A DNA stretch of 64,000 nt from Pleodorina starrii. Taxonomy: Eukaryota > Chlorophyta > Chlorophyceae > Chlamydomonadales > Volvocaceae. The notes beneath the pieces were generated by a model that had not been told where the DNA came from, did not search any database, and saw nothing but the letters and a program-made list of their open reading frames with translations. Made by a program: the position numbers and the translations under genes. The stretch spans positions 908,001-972,000 of the forward strand of contig BRXU01000013.1 in the NCBI GenBank assembly GCA_030267565.1, read 5' to 3'. Below, piece by piece: positions 1 to 11,232 of the stretch. Every line of letters starts with the position of its first letter. Within the stretch, counting starts at the first letter, position 1.

Positions 1-85
1 GGTAGTGGTCTGTACCCGAGGCATCAGTCTGCTCCCTCAACACGCGCTAGGGCTTACGGTCCAGCGTACAATTTCCGTTCCTTTT
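1..85 (+). repeat. SINE-like element, 3' part (truncated by window edge)
   Basis: Positions 1-85 match, in reverse complement, the segment at about 5143-5218, including the words GGCATCAGTCTG and GGGCTTACGGTCCAGCGTA. In the copy at 5122-5518 this block follows the tRNA-like head, so here it is the tail of a copy whose head lies left of the window. Similarity is judged by eye. Confidence 0.6.
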
Positions 86-214
86 CCTTTTCCTTGCGTT
101 TTCAGCGGCAAGCATGAGTCCAGGAAAAAAACATACACTGTAATGTTTGGGCGGAGCATGCAAAGGCTACTCGAGATGCTGTGCGACGCCTTTCTTAGGC
201 TTTATGTTAGCCAT

Positions 215-476
215 CCCCTAGGAAGTGCCTGAGAGTTAGGGCACTGAATTGGTGACCGAGAGGTCACCAGTTCGATCCCGGCCTTCCCAGTGGGCTGGGT
301 GACCGATGGGGGCCCTGGTGTGGGAACGAACAGCAGGTGATCCCATGGCTCTTAAGCCATGTCCCTGTCCCCTGCACTGGTAGAACTCATCACGGTTGAA
401 TGTTCAAACAATGATGTGTCTGGCACATCTGGGAAGAATGCGTGCGGGTACCCAGATGTGATCTGAGTTCGTTTGT
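215..476 (+). repeat. SINE-like element, tRNA-like head, plus orientation
   Basis: About 260 bp shared, with few differences, with the reverse complement of 5279-5518. It holds AGTTCGATCCC at 269-279, close to the RNA polymerase III B-box consensus, which suggests a tRNA-derived SINE. A more diverged relative lies at 5750-5930. No convincing A box was found, so the SINE call is an inference from the B box, the length and the (CTTT)n tail of the other copy. Confidence 0.55.
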
Positions 477-507
477 ACGGCAACTGTACGGTATTGTAAC
501 CGCCGCG

Positions 508-512
508 TTACA
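508..512 (-). terminator. TGTAA poly(A) signal of the modular matrix gene
   Basis: TTACA on the plus strand reads TGTAA on the minus strand, 119 bases past the TGA at 633-631. TGTAA is the usual poly(A) signal of volvocine algae. Confidence 0.45.
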
Positions 513-630
513 TACACCCTCCCCAAAGCAGCTTAAGTTAGGGATTTGGGCATGCCATTTTGAAAACTATAAGCAAGAACAGCAAGTGTCGGATGGACAA
601 AGGTCAGCAGCATAGGAGGTATCATCATGA

Positions 631-3600
631 TCACCCACCTGGTGGTGGTGGCTGAGCAGGCGGCCATGGGCTAGGCGGTGGAGGTGATGGTGGGCGTGGG
701 GGCGGCGGTGGCGGTGGCGGCTTGGGGGGTGGAGGTGGCGATGGCGGCTTGGGGGGTGGAGGCGGCGAGGGCGGCGGTGGAGGCGGCGACACCTCGACCC
801 ACGCCCAAGAGGGTCCAGTATTCACGATCACCGTGCCATTCGGTGCGATTAAGGACCCAATTAACCACATCGCGCCACCCGTGTTAAGCACGGAAACCGC
901 CAACAGGTTCACTCCTGCCCGCAAGTTAACACTTGCAGCTAATTGTAAGTTAAACTTCGACGTATTTCCGAACCTTGTTCCGTTGATATAAGGGGTAGCA
1001 TCATCGTCCGCATTGTAATGGAAAACGGCGCCTGAAACGGGTTGGGGGAGGTTGAAGGTCTTGTAGTACCAAACCACCAGGCCAGCGGCATGAACCGCAA
1101 GAACCCCGTACGGGCTGGACGAGATAGTCGTGGCGGATGTGTCAAACGTCAGCCCGCCCTGTACCTTCCCGGCGAAAAACGCGACGCCTGTATTTGTGGC
1201 AGAGGAATGGGCGGGACGCGGTGGGGTGGGAAATGTAAGGCGGACGCAGCTTGCCAACCAAGCAGCACAAGCCAGAAGGGTCATGCGAAAGCATGAACTG
1301 GATGAATGCAAGCAAGAGCGGAGGTGCATATATAGGGACGGAGGGCGGAGCTTATCATAACATCATCCGCAATGCAAAGGACGGTAGGGTAAAGTAAGGT
1401 TTTGAATGCGTCTAATGTCTCCTATTGAGAGATGGCCGCCTTTCGTCTGAAAACCAAGTCCCGCCCCTGGACCGGACATTTGCTTGGCCAAGTAAGCCTC
1501 CTTCTCCAGCTCACTGCTGCGATCTAACTAACATCGTAAATAGACGCACCTCTTTTGCCGCCCGCCACCCGATTGTCATCCATCCAGAATCCGGGTATGG
1601 CCCTCCCGGGAGGTATTGCCCCGGCCTGGTTACCCTTGAGGCGGCAGGTGCGGTTGGCGAGGTCGAAGTCCCAGTAGAGGCAGGTGGGGCTGGTGTAGCA
1701 GGCCTGACAGCAAGCACCCGCGTCGGGCTCAGACGACGTGGAGAGGGCGGCCGCATCGTCGCCGTACCCCGCGCCGTATTGTGGAAGCAGGGTGCAAGCT
1801 GCGCACGGGCAAGGGGGGAGAGAGATCCATCCACAAACACGTGGATGGTGCATGCAGAGATGGGGTTGGGGATTTTTGTGTCAGGCGGGGCGGCGGGCAG
1901 TGGTGGGGCAAATACCAAAAAACGGCGCACGGGGCCAGCCTGGGCGGCGGGGTCGTCTCGGCCGTGCCGATGTCCGTGCTCCTGCGCATGGGGTCGTTGA
2001 CGAGATTACGTGTTTTTGCGTGCCTGCTGCCGGCGTGAGCATGGCGATGATTTGTATGCCTTTATTTATGGCGTGGCTGGGCATATGTACGGTACATACA
2101 TAACAAGTAAGGCCGCTACACCTTCGTAACCGACAAAACGTTTGGTAGGATGTTTCTATCTGAGCCATTGAGCCGCAAGAAGAACTTTTGGACGGACAAC
2201 GAAGCGAATAACATACATGTATGTATGCGCGACGCTAGGTTTCACTTGTGCGAGCGTGCATGCACTACGGATACGTATACGTGGAGACTCAGTGTGTCCG
2301 GGACAACCAGGCATCTGTGGGGGCGGGTGTATGGGACTGCTGGACATACACCCCTGCTGATGACGAGATTACTCTTTCGTTCTTAGCACTGGCGACGATC
2401 TCCCTCAATTTGATAATCTTTCTTCATTTTCCCGCCGCCGCTGCAAGCGTTATTCATCCGAGCCCCGCCCATGACAGGTAGACTCGCAGGGGCTAGTCGC
2501 TCGTTACTCATCATTAACAAGCAAGGGCGGGTAGGTGCGAGGCAGGGTACGAAACGAGGGAGCCTAGGATCGAGCGATACAACAATTCGTTATATTACTT
2601 CCCGCCGGTCGGAGGACAAAAAAATAAAAATGGTAATCCCACCACCAAACAACTTGCAAGTGCTTGCCGGCAGCGGGTCGCTCGTATTCCACATACAATA
2701 CATACCTGCCGGGCTGCCGTACACCTCGAGCTCTGCGACTTCAAGGAAGACACTTGTCGCATTTCGCAAGGGGCTGCCCTGGACGGAGACGTAGCGTGCT
2801 GGTCTTGGCGGGTTGATGAGAATGGTAGTCACGTTGTCTGTTAGCGATAGGTTGTGACTTTGAGCGCTGTGGATGACACCATTGCGATGCAACGCTGACA
2901 AGATGCTGGAATTGTCGACCGCCGCACCACCCGCTGCGAAGGTGTAGTTAAGGTCGCCACAGCAATCCTTCCGGCTGTAGTACATAACTTTAGAAATAAA
3001 CATCGTCTCCCCCAAATCAATAGAAAGCACTGCGGCCTCAAAAGTATTATTGAGTCTACCACTGATGAAGACGCTCGAGTTGTCCGCTGGCTTCAGACCG
3101 TCCACCGCCTTGGTGGGGCGGTACAGACCTCCGCTGGGGCCACTGCGACACGTGGCAGTGTTGCTGATGTTTGAGCATGAAATCACGTACGCTGGCTTGC
3201 CCAGGGCGAGGTTTGTGTCAGCTGTGGCCAATCAGCAAAGGAACAGAGCGTTCATATATTGGCCAGTCCTTCGATGGGGCATGATTGCCAAGCGAGCGCT
3301 GCCGAACAAGTAAATGCGGGTTGGGCGTCAATGACGTGCCAAGCACGCAAGCAAGCAAGGAGCAAAGTGATATGGCAACCAACAGCAGCGCGGGCATGCA
3401 TGTCAAGCAAGGAGGCGATAGCGTAACAAGCACACCAATGCTCGCGCACATACAACCGCTAAACAGTGCGTGGGCATGGTATAATTAGCGGGGCAGGATC
3501 ATAACATGTATGTTGCGTGTTTAATAACGGCTTCTGAAATAACAAGTGTGAATGAAGGTAGGTACGCTCCACCCACCAGGGGGAGGCGGTCGAGGCATGG

Positions 3601-6600
3601 GCGGGGGAGATGGCGGGGGTTGTGGAGGCGCGGGCGGAGGGGAGGGTGGAGGCGAGGGTGGAGGTCGCGGACTAGGAGGTAGCGGTGAAGGTTCCGGGTT
3701 GGGAGGTGGGGATAACGGAGGGACCGAAGGAGGCGGTGGGGGCGGAGGTGGGGATAACGGAGGGACCGAAGGAGGCGGTGGGGGCGGAGGTGGGGATAAC
3801 GGCGGGACCGAAGGAGGCGGGGGGGGCGGAGGTGGGGAGGACGGAGGGACCTAGGGAGGCGGGGGGGGCGGAGGGGGGGAGAACGGAGGGACCAAAGGAG
3901 GCGGTGGGGGCGGAGGTGGGGATAACGGAGGGACCGAAGGAGGCGGTGGGGGCGGAGGTGGGGATAACGGAGGGACCGAAGGAGGCGGTGGGGGCGGAGG
4001 TGGGGATAACGGAGGGACCGAAGGAGGCGGTGGGGGCGGAGGTGGGGATAACGGAGGGACCGAAGGAGGCGGTGGGGGCGGAGGTGGGGATAACGGAGGG
4101 ACCGAAGGAGGTGGAGGGGGCGGAGGTGGGGATAACGGAGGGACCGAAGGAGGCGGTGGGGGCGGAGGTGGGGATAACGGAGGGACCGAAGGAGGCGGTG
4201 GGGGCGGAGGTGGGGATAACGGAGGGACCGAAGGAGGCGGTGGGGGCGGAGGTGGGGATAACGGAGGGACCGAAGGAGGCGGTGGGGGCGGAGGTGGGGA
4301 TAACGGAGGGACCAAAGGAGGCGGTGGGGGCGGAGGTGGGGATAACGGAGGGACCGAAGGAGGCGGTGGGGGCGGAGGTGGGGATAACGGAGGGACCGAA
4401 GGAGGTGGAGGGGGCGGAAGCACCTCGACCCACGCCCACGACGGGTCTGTGCGCAATAACACCGTGCCGTTCGGAGCGACCAATGCCCCGCCGTAGTACA
4501 TACGCCCAACATTGCTCCGTAAACAAACAGCCAGTAAGTTAGGTCCCGGCTTTAGGTCGATTGATGTATTATACAGGGCGATAACCTCTGCCATCTGTCC
4601 AAATAATTGCTCTCCATTTATGTAGGCGGTGGCGTTGTCATCAAATACAGAGTGATAGCTTGCGTTCAAAATGGGCTCGGACAAGTTGAATATCTTGTAG
4701 AACCAGACCACCAGATGATTGGGCTGGTAAACAGTGAGCCCGTCGGGTCGTGATGAGATCAGCTTGGCGTCTGTGTCCGCTGTGATGCTGATAGAGCTAC
4801 CAGCTTGGTTGGAAAATGATACACCTGTCGCGCATAGGTGGTCGTTGATGGGGCTTTATTCGATATATCTAGCTAGCTGATGGGACGAACCCTTCAAGTA
4901 TGCGGATCAATCAATACCTGTCGATGTACGATTTCCTTTGAAGGAGCAGTTATTACGTTTCCTACGAATGCAGCTAAGCAGGCAGCACGCTAAGCAACCA
5001 CTAACACACCTTAGCCGTACTTCAATTATCTCCATGCGCAAATAAAAGCCATTGAAACGCAGGATCAATAAAATGTCATGAGCCCATGACTCATGACACG
5101 CATAACGAATAATATCCGCTATAAAAGAAAGAAAGAAAGTATTACGCTGGACCGTAAGCCCTTGCGTGGGTTAAAGGAACAGACTGATGCCTCATCGGCG
5201 GGTACAGCCCATTACCGCGGTGACCGCCTTTTTGACTAAGATGGGTTGCTTCTCCCACCCATTCCGTGTCTGGGCTCCGTCTCACTCAGATCACATCTGG
5301 GTACCCGCACGCATTCTTCCCAGATATGCCAGACACATCATTGTTTGAACATTCAACCGTGATGAGTTCTACCAGTGCAGGGGACAGGGACATGGCTAAA
5401 GAGCCATACGATCACCTGCTGTTCGTTCCCACACCAGGGCCCCCATCGGTCACCTACCCCTCTACGAAGGCCGGGATCGAACTGGTGACCTGTCGGTCAT
5501 CAATTCAGTGCCTAGGGGAGATATATCCGCTATATATCCGCTATATATCCGCTATCCGCTATATATCCGCTATATATCCTAGGGGATATATATCCGCTAT
5601 ATATCCGCTATATATCCGCTATATATCCGCTATAACAGTTGTAATAGTGGTTGTTACAGTGGGCTCAAGGCCTAGCCTTAGGGTTTGGAGGGTCGTTTGG
5701 GGAGTAGATAGGGCCTGCATGCATGCATGCGGCGGACCATCAGCAGCCGCCTTGTGGGGGATAGGGACGCGGCTAAACAGCCGTGCAATTACCTGCCGTT
5801 CGTCCCGTACCAGGGCCCCCAACGGTAACCACCTATCCCTTGGCGGAAAACGGGATTATTCCTGCGATCTGCCACCGGTCTCTAGTTCAGTGCCCTAACT
5901 CAATCTCAGGCACTTCCTACGGGGTTCCCGAATAGGAAGACGAGCGAGAAATAAGAACACACACAATGGGTGTTCGCCCTGCGTGATACCACGGCGCTAG
6001 ACAGTGTGACGGTGGTGGATGGTGCTCGAAGCGAACAGACTCGTGGCTGCTAAACAATAGGAGGGCGGTGCTCTCACCCTAGAATGCGTCCAGAATGAAC
6101 TCCATACACACACTGTACATACATACATCGATCCCCAGCCGTTGGCGACATGCCCCATCCGGCCACCCCGTTCCAAGGCGCATGCCCCATTATTGCACCG
6201 TCCAAGGCATCATAGTTAAGTGTTTCAATCTTCGCTTCTTAGCAACGAATCTTGTCCGCACCACCCCTCTCTCTCTCTCTTACGCACCTCTCTTGCCGCC
6301 CGCCACCCGATTGTCATCCAGCCAGAATCCTGGTATGTTCTTCCCGGGAGGTATTGCCCCGGCCTGGTTACCCTTGAGGCGGCAGGTGCGGTTGGCGAGG
6401 TCGAAGTCCCAGTAGAGGCAGGTGGGGCTGGTGTAGCAGGCCTGACAGCAGGCGCCCGCGTCGGGCTCAGATGTCGTGGAGAGGGCGGCCGCATCATCGC
6501 CGTACCCCGCGCCGTACTGGGGCAGAAGAGTACAAGCTGCACGCAGAAAAGGGAGTAAACGCACAACTACCTGTTTGACAAAGGTTAATCGATGCTTGAG

Positions 6601-8727
6601 CGCGTATATGTGTATGTATGTGTCCACCACAATTCAATGGTGTCCTGCTGGTAGTGGTGCTGTGCCAACGACCATGCTTATGCTTATGCGCTTAGGCGGG
6701 CTATCTATCTATTCGTTTTCCCTGTCGTGGGCACCGGGCTCGTAGCTCGTATGGGTAGTTGCGTGTCCAGCATAAATGACATTACACACTCCAAAACATA
6801 AAACACACACGCACACACACGCACGCACGTTTCGTTTTGTCCCTTGCTTGAGCCCAAGTGGCTGCCCCCCCAGAAGCGCCTAGCTGCCTTGCGTGCAGCT
6901 GGGTGGGTGGGCGGTTCAGTCGGCGGGCGCGTGCACATGCGTATGTCCCTCCGTTGGATGCTACTGCTTGGCCTGCTTAGCCAGCCAGTCTATTTATTTC
7001 TCAGATCGCTCCATCGCCGCGGCGCGCACATTTCGTAATACCAACACCAAAGATTTGTCATCATGTACGTATATACGACACACTGAAAGCATGGCTGTTG
7101 TCAAAGCGCATGCGATCTGAGGCCTAGCTTGTGCCGTACGTACGGCTCCGGACGAGTATGTATGTGTACTACTCTATAAGCACCGACCGCGGACGGACCG
7201 CCGGCAGTCCGGCTGAGCACTGCGGGACGGAGTGGTCACTCCCATCCAGTGCGGTGTCACTACTCCAGTCCCATGTCATGACAAAGCTATCTACATGCAT
7301 AGGAAGCATTTTGTAGCTTTACTTTGCCTCAATCATCTGAGTGCCCCTGTATGTGCAACGGCTCGTATGCGCTCGTAAATCGTATATCTCGTATGAGTTC
7401 GTATACCTTCAATCGTACCTGCCGGACTGCCGTACACCTCGAGCTCCAGGACCTGGAGACCGGAGTCATCCGCAGATTCGTCGGCGGCGGCAGTACTCTG
7501 AACCGAGATGTAGCGAGCAGGCTTTGTCATGTTCATCTCTATCGACACCACGCTGATTGTCTGATTATCGTTTGCTGAAGCTGTGTAGATGAGGTCATTG
7601 AACCGCATGGCCGAGCCGTTGTTCGCGACGACCGCCGCCCCCCCGGCCCTGAACTCCAGGGGCGCCCTGGTGAGGTTGGCGCAGCAGTCCTTGCGGTTGT
7701 GGTAAACAACACGGGAAACGAGCATCGTCTCCCCCAGATCGATGGACAACCACGGGGTTGTGTTGTTGAGCGGTAGCCCAACGCCTCCGCTAATGAAGAC
7801 ACTCGAATCGTCAACTGCTGGCGCCAAGCCGTCAACCGCCTTCTCAGGCGCGTAGCGGCTGATGTCCAGACACGAGGACGAGTACACTTGCTTGCCGATG
7901 GCCACGTTCGTGTCGATGCTATTGGCTGTAATCAATCGAAGCCAGCAGGGCAACCACTGTGTTGTTATTAGTAAGACAGGTACGTAACACAGCATTGCTT
8001 GTGTACCTTGCATGGGTACGTACGTACATTGGACCTTGCACGGTTGTTGTACCTTACTTGCAGCAGAGGCAGGCAGCCGCCGGCGGTACCGTTGGCGGGC
8101 CGCTGCTGCGTGCTGCTGGATGCATAGCACGTATGTACGTATGGCTTAATGGCTCCCAGTCGATGAGCGGCATTGCACTAAATGAACGTACACACGGCCC
8201 GCGGGTCGGTCGCCAGCAGCGTGCAGGATCAGCTGCTTGCATGAGTGGATATTCGTCCGTCCATTCTCTGTATCTATGATTGGGTCGTGGTAATGCTACG
8301 TACTAGGTGGGCGCCTGCTGCTGGGCACGTACGTGCGTCATTTGCGCGCGACGATCGCCAGCCACACAGGTGATCCCCAGTTGTATGTTCCGATCCTTTC
8401 CGACTGTCGCGGTGCTTGTTGGCTAGGCAGGCTCCGCGGATATTTCTTCGTTAAATGGTACATAACTAACAGCCGTGCGTGCGCGATCCGTCCACGCACG
8501 GAGTGCGTGCGCTTCGGGCGCGCGTGTGTGTTTGTGCCCATGCATGCGTGCGTGCGTATGTATGCGTGCGTGCGCGAGTGCGATCGAATGTAGAGCGACG
8601 TACCCGTTTGGGCGTCCACGCGCCACGCTGCCTGTTTGAAGTGTTGCCAAATTGCTAGCAGCAATATCAGTCGCTGCAGGTGCCACAGCCGCCGAAGCCG
8701 TGAAGGCTGGAGGCAGCCAGTGACCAT
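631..8727 (-). CDS. Secreted modular matrix-type glycoprotein: (F5/8C - PAN - beta-sandwich - poly-Pro) x 2
   Basis: Proposed seven exons: 8727-8604, 7925-7419, 6536-6288, 4824-3577, 3221-2706, 1798-1550, 1187-631; 1,150 codons. Exon 1 gives a signal-like N-terminus (hydrophobic LILLLAIW). Exons 2 and 5 encode discoidin/F5/8 type C domains (TNLALGKPAYVIS; SIDLGETM; LELEVYGSPAG). Exons 3 and 6, both 249 bases, encode a Cys-rich PAN/Apple domain (ACCQACYTSPTCLYWDFD). Exons 4 and 7 encode a galactose-binding-like beta-sandwich (Asp-rich loop then YINGTRF; GVNLLAV) followed by SPPPP runs like those of pherophorins and other Hyp-rich wall proteins. All six introns are phase 1. An in-frame TAG at 3853-3851 interrupts the first poly-Pro block. 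No separate signal exon with a phase-1 donor was found before the second unit, which favours one gene; two tandem genes remain possible. Likely role: carbohydrate-binding matrix or wall protein, inferred from domains only. Confidence 0.6.
3702..4420 (-). repeat. 42-bp coding minisatellite (poly-Pro repeat)
   Basis: About 17 tandem copies of a 42-bp unit encoding [14 protein letters not shown] on the minus strand, inside exon 4 of the modular matrix gene. The unit is a multiple of three, so copy-number change keeps the frame. The copies around 3800-3900 are the most diverged and one of them carries the TAG. The array is free of stops in other frames too, which explains several long shadow reading frames here. 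Confidence 0.9.
5122..5518 (-). repeat. SINE-like element with (CTTT)n tail, minus orientation
   Basis: Reading the minus strand from 5518, the copy has the tRNA-like head (B-box-like AGTTCGATCCC), a middle part, the 'GGCTTACGGTCCAGCGTAATA' type tail block and then a short (CTTT)n run at about 5139-5123. It is inverted relative to the copy at 215-476 and sits in the third intron of the modular matrix gene. Total length is about 395 bp. Confidence 0.6.
5519..5636. repeat. 11-bp AT-rich tandem repeat
   Basis: About ten copies of ATATATCCGCT with a few shortened units and an internal CCTAGGGGATATAT block. It directly abuts the head of the SINE-like copy at 5518 and shares the CCTAGGGGA word with it, suggesting the array grew out of the element's border. 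Confidence 0.85.
5750..5930 (-). repeat. Diverged SINE-like copy
   Basis: The reverse complement shares AGGAAGTGCCTGAGA, GTTAGGGCACTGAA, GGGGGCCCTGGT and GGGACGAACGGCAGGT with the other copies, but the B-box segment has changed. It looks like an older member or a subfamily. Confidence 0.5.
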
Positions 8728-11232
8728 GCTGGTTGGTTGCTCAACGAGATAATAAGAGGCACGCGCGGTAGGCAAGTATCAGCGTTGTCTGTTGCCCACA
8801 CACATGTCCCCGCCCGCAAGTTTGTACGGGATCCCCGCCTGTATTAATAAGTAAGATGGGAACAGACGGCGGGTGGTCTGATTATTTTTAGCCTTGATTG
8901 ATGACAGGTGTAATTGCAGCAACATTGTGTGCTGTGTCGCTTGATTACGCATGCCATGGTTGCGTGGCTAGCTACACACCGGTATCTGCCTCCAACAGCA
9001 TGCGTACTGTGTATGTATATATGTAATGGCCATCGCAGTTGTTCACTCCATATGTATGTGTATGTGTGCGCGTGTGTGTGTATGTATGATACATCCAGTA
9101 TCATACACAACGAATCGAAAGCAATCCTTACTAGATCGATCTTCTTGGTTAATGCGTCCCATTATAAATATCATTGCGGTCGGGCGTGGATACATTGTTC
9201 TTGCCACTTGCTTACATATATACCTAATAATAATCATCAGACCTATCAGCAGCAGGCGGCATCCGCAGTTCGGTGGCTCTTGGTGACGCACGACCTCTTA
9301 CACCCACGTTTGCCCTGTAGGTGGTCAAGTTATTAGAATGGTATGCTTCTTGCTTGCTTGCTAAACTGGCGGGTTGTGCACTACGTATCTATCGAACGAA
9401 AGCTACATGAAGCAAGGCTAAGTGCCCGACCATCTGCAAATTGATGTAATGCAGTTTTGGGGTTGCCGGCGTCTCCGTAAACTACAGTTTATATTCCGTA
9501 AAATACTCTCCGTAGGGTCTCCATAATGTAGGTTGTGGTATTACGGAGACCCTACGGAGACACTTTACGGAGAACCATCCTCCGTAAAGTGAGGTTACTT
9601 TACGGAGCATAGGCACCCCATTTCACGGAGTCTAGACCCCCCCCCCTTTTCCCAGAGTGTATTATTATTAGTGCGAAATGCCGCAAATCGACCATCCCCA
9701 GCAGTGCCTTCATTAATGTAATGTTAAACATAATTGAGCGTGTCTGAAGGATATTGGGGCGGGAATACGAAACCTTTCGTCGGTTATTGCGTTACGTGCG
9801 TACGTTTTAACCGAACCTGTCGAGGGGCGGGCTCCACGAAACTTAACTACGAATGCCGGTGCGTACGTAGCAAATTAGTACAGCCAAAGTAAGTGAAGTT
9901 GCATATACACAAAACCCGGCCAATTGGCCAATTTGCTTCATAGCAGATGTGCAGACAGGCGGGGCGGCGGGCTAGCTTGCTTATTACTTCTCTCGTTGCC
10001 TTGCTTTCGAAGCAAGACGACACCCAGCCACCCTTAGGAGTTATCCACTTGCTTGGGCAGTCTAATATGTAGCATCCTTGTTATCTCCTCAGTAGTACTT
10101 GCTTCAAAGCTAAATATTTTAGCAGTGCTGATTAGATAGGCAAGCTAGTCATCCAACCGCTCGGCGGAATAATGAGCGGAGCCAATCAGACCACGCACGC
10201 ACGTACATACGCAAGCAAAACCCTAATAAAGCACAAAATAATAAGGAAACAAGGCACGGACACATTCAAGACACTAGGATACGTAGTGCGCACGTACCAA
10301 CTAAGGCAGAGCAGCGAAACCTGAACAAACACCTTGGGATCGGGGACCCGCCTGGAACTAACCTCAAGACGGATTCCAGGAGATGTGCGTGTGTACTGCT
10401 GGATGGGTCCTGTACATTATCGCGAGCCGCGCTGCAAACACGCGGATGCCTCCGTCCCATCTGGATGCCTCATCACCTACGTACAGGATGCGGGTTTATT
10501 ACGGGCATGCATGCGTGCATATATACCGGTAACGCACGCACGGCGGATACATTTTTAGTACTCCAAACATGCGGATTTACATAACCTTCTGTGGAACAAC
10601 ATACCGGTAAAGGCGGATGCTCCTCAGTCAATATGCGCTCTCTTCCTTCCGTCGCTCCAAAACGAGACAGCAGCGCGGCAGCCCATTCACACCTACCATG
10701 AATGTGAGCAGTACCCCGCTCACCCGACTCACACACACACTCTCTCGTAAATATATGCACATGCAGATAGATAGATCCCGGTGCGCTTTCTCGCCTACGG
10801 ACCAGCAGTACGAACTCACGATGTACGGAGTACGACGGTCTGCCTGTGCCGCCGCCGGTATGTCATCAGGCGCATAGTTCATGTATGCCCGCGGCGCGAC
10901 AGGCCGCCGCCGAGAGTCAACGAACAGACACACAACCGCCCACCGCAATTCATTCGCCTGCTGCCCCGGCTTCTGCAAGTGCTTAGGCTGTGCTCTCACG
11001 CTCCTCTCGCCCCCGCCGTGCGTGTGAGCGGGTGGCGGGGCAGGTAGATGTAGGTACGCGTCCCATCGCTCACCACTCGGCACTAGGCTACAAGCCCACC
11101 GCTCAGCGACAACTTGGGCGGAGGAGGAAGCAAAACTCCGGCAACTAACCCCACACCGTTCCCGGCCCTCCCTCCGCAACCCGTGCGCGCGGGTGGCCCC
11201 GGTCGCGGTTGTAGGCCCAAGCGGTTGTAGGT
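8728..11232. other. Non-coding stretch between the matrix gene and the retrotransposon
   Basis: No reading frame here resembles a known family or shows coding-like splice structure. The visible structure is the cluster of CTCCGTAAA/TTTACGGAG words at 9476-9608, TG/CA-rich microsatellite-like stretches around 8520-8590 and 9050-9080, and GC-rich DNA from about 10,900 to the LTR. A 183-codon minus-strand frame at 10,628-11,179 has no recognisable domain and is not called. Confidence 0.5.
9476..9608. repeat. Cluster of inverted CTCCGTAAA / TTTACGGAG words
   Basis: Perfect 15-bp inverted repeat CTCCGTAGGGTCTCC at 9508-9522 and its complement at 9545-9559, then three 11-bp arms of ACTTTACGGAG/CTCCGTAAAGT at 9562-9572, 9580-9590 and 9597-9607, which can pair in alternating ways. 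Further CTCCGTAAA-like words lie just upstream and a final CACGGAG at about 9630. Function unknown. Confidence 0.85.

Noticed and set aside
215..290. A functional tRNA gene around the B-box-like word
   Set aside because: The T-arm stem does not pair and no cloverleaf could be drawn; better explained as a tRNA-derived SINE head.
3218..3451. Second signal peptide (MPALLLVAISLCSLLACVLG) as the start of a separate downstream matrix gene
   Set aside because: Hydrophobic and tempting, but no phase-1 donor follows it in frame, whereas the F5/8C exon at 3,221 needs phase 1; kept as an alternative only.
3499..4542. Long frames reading GPSVIPTSAPTASF or LRSLRYPHLRPHR over the 42-bp array, and a plus-strand EVGITEGPKEAVGA frame
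   Set aside because: Out-of-frame readings of the poly-Pro repeat; only the [14 protein letters not shown] frame joins a conserved domain.
10628..11179. 183-codon minus-strand frame left of the LTR
   Set aside because: No homology-like motifs, no splice support, and it lies in GC-rich flanking DNA.
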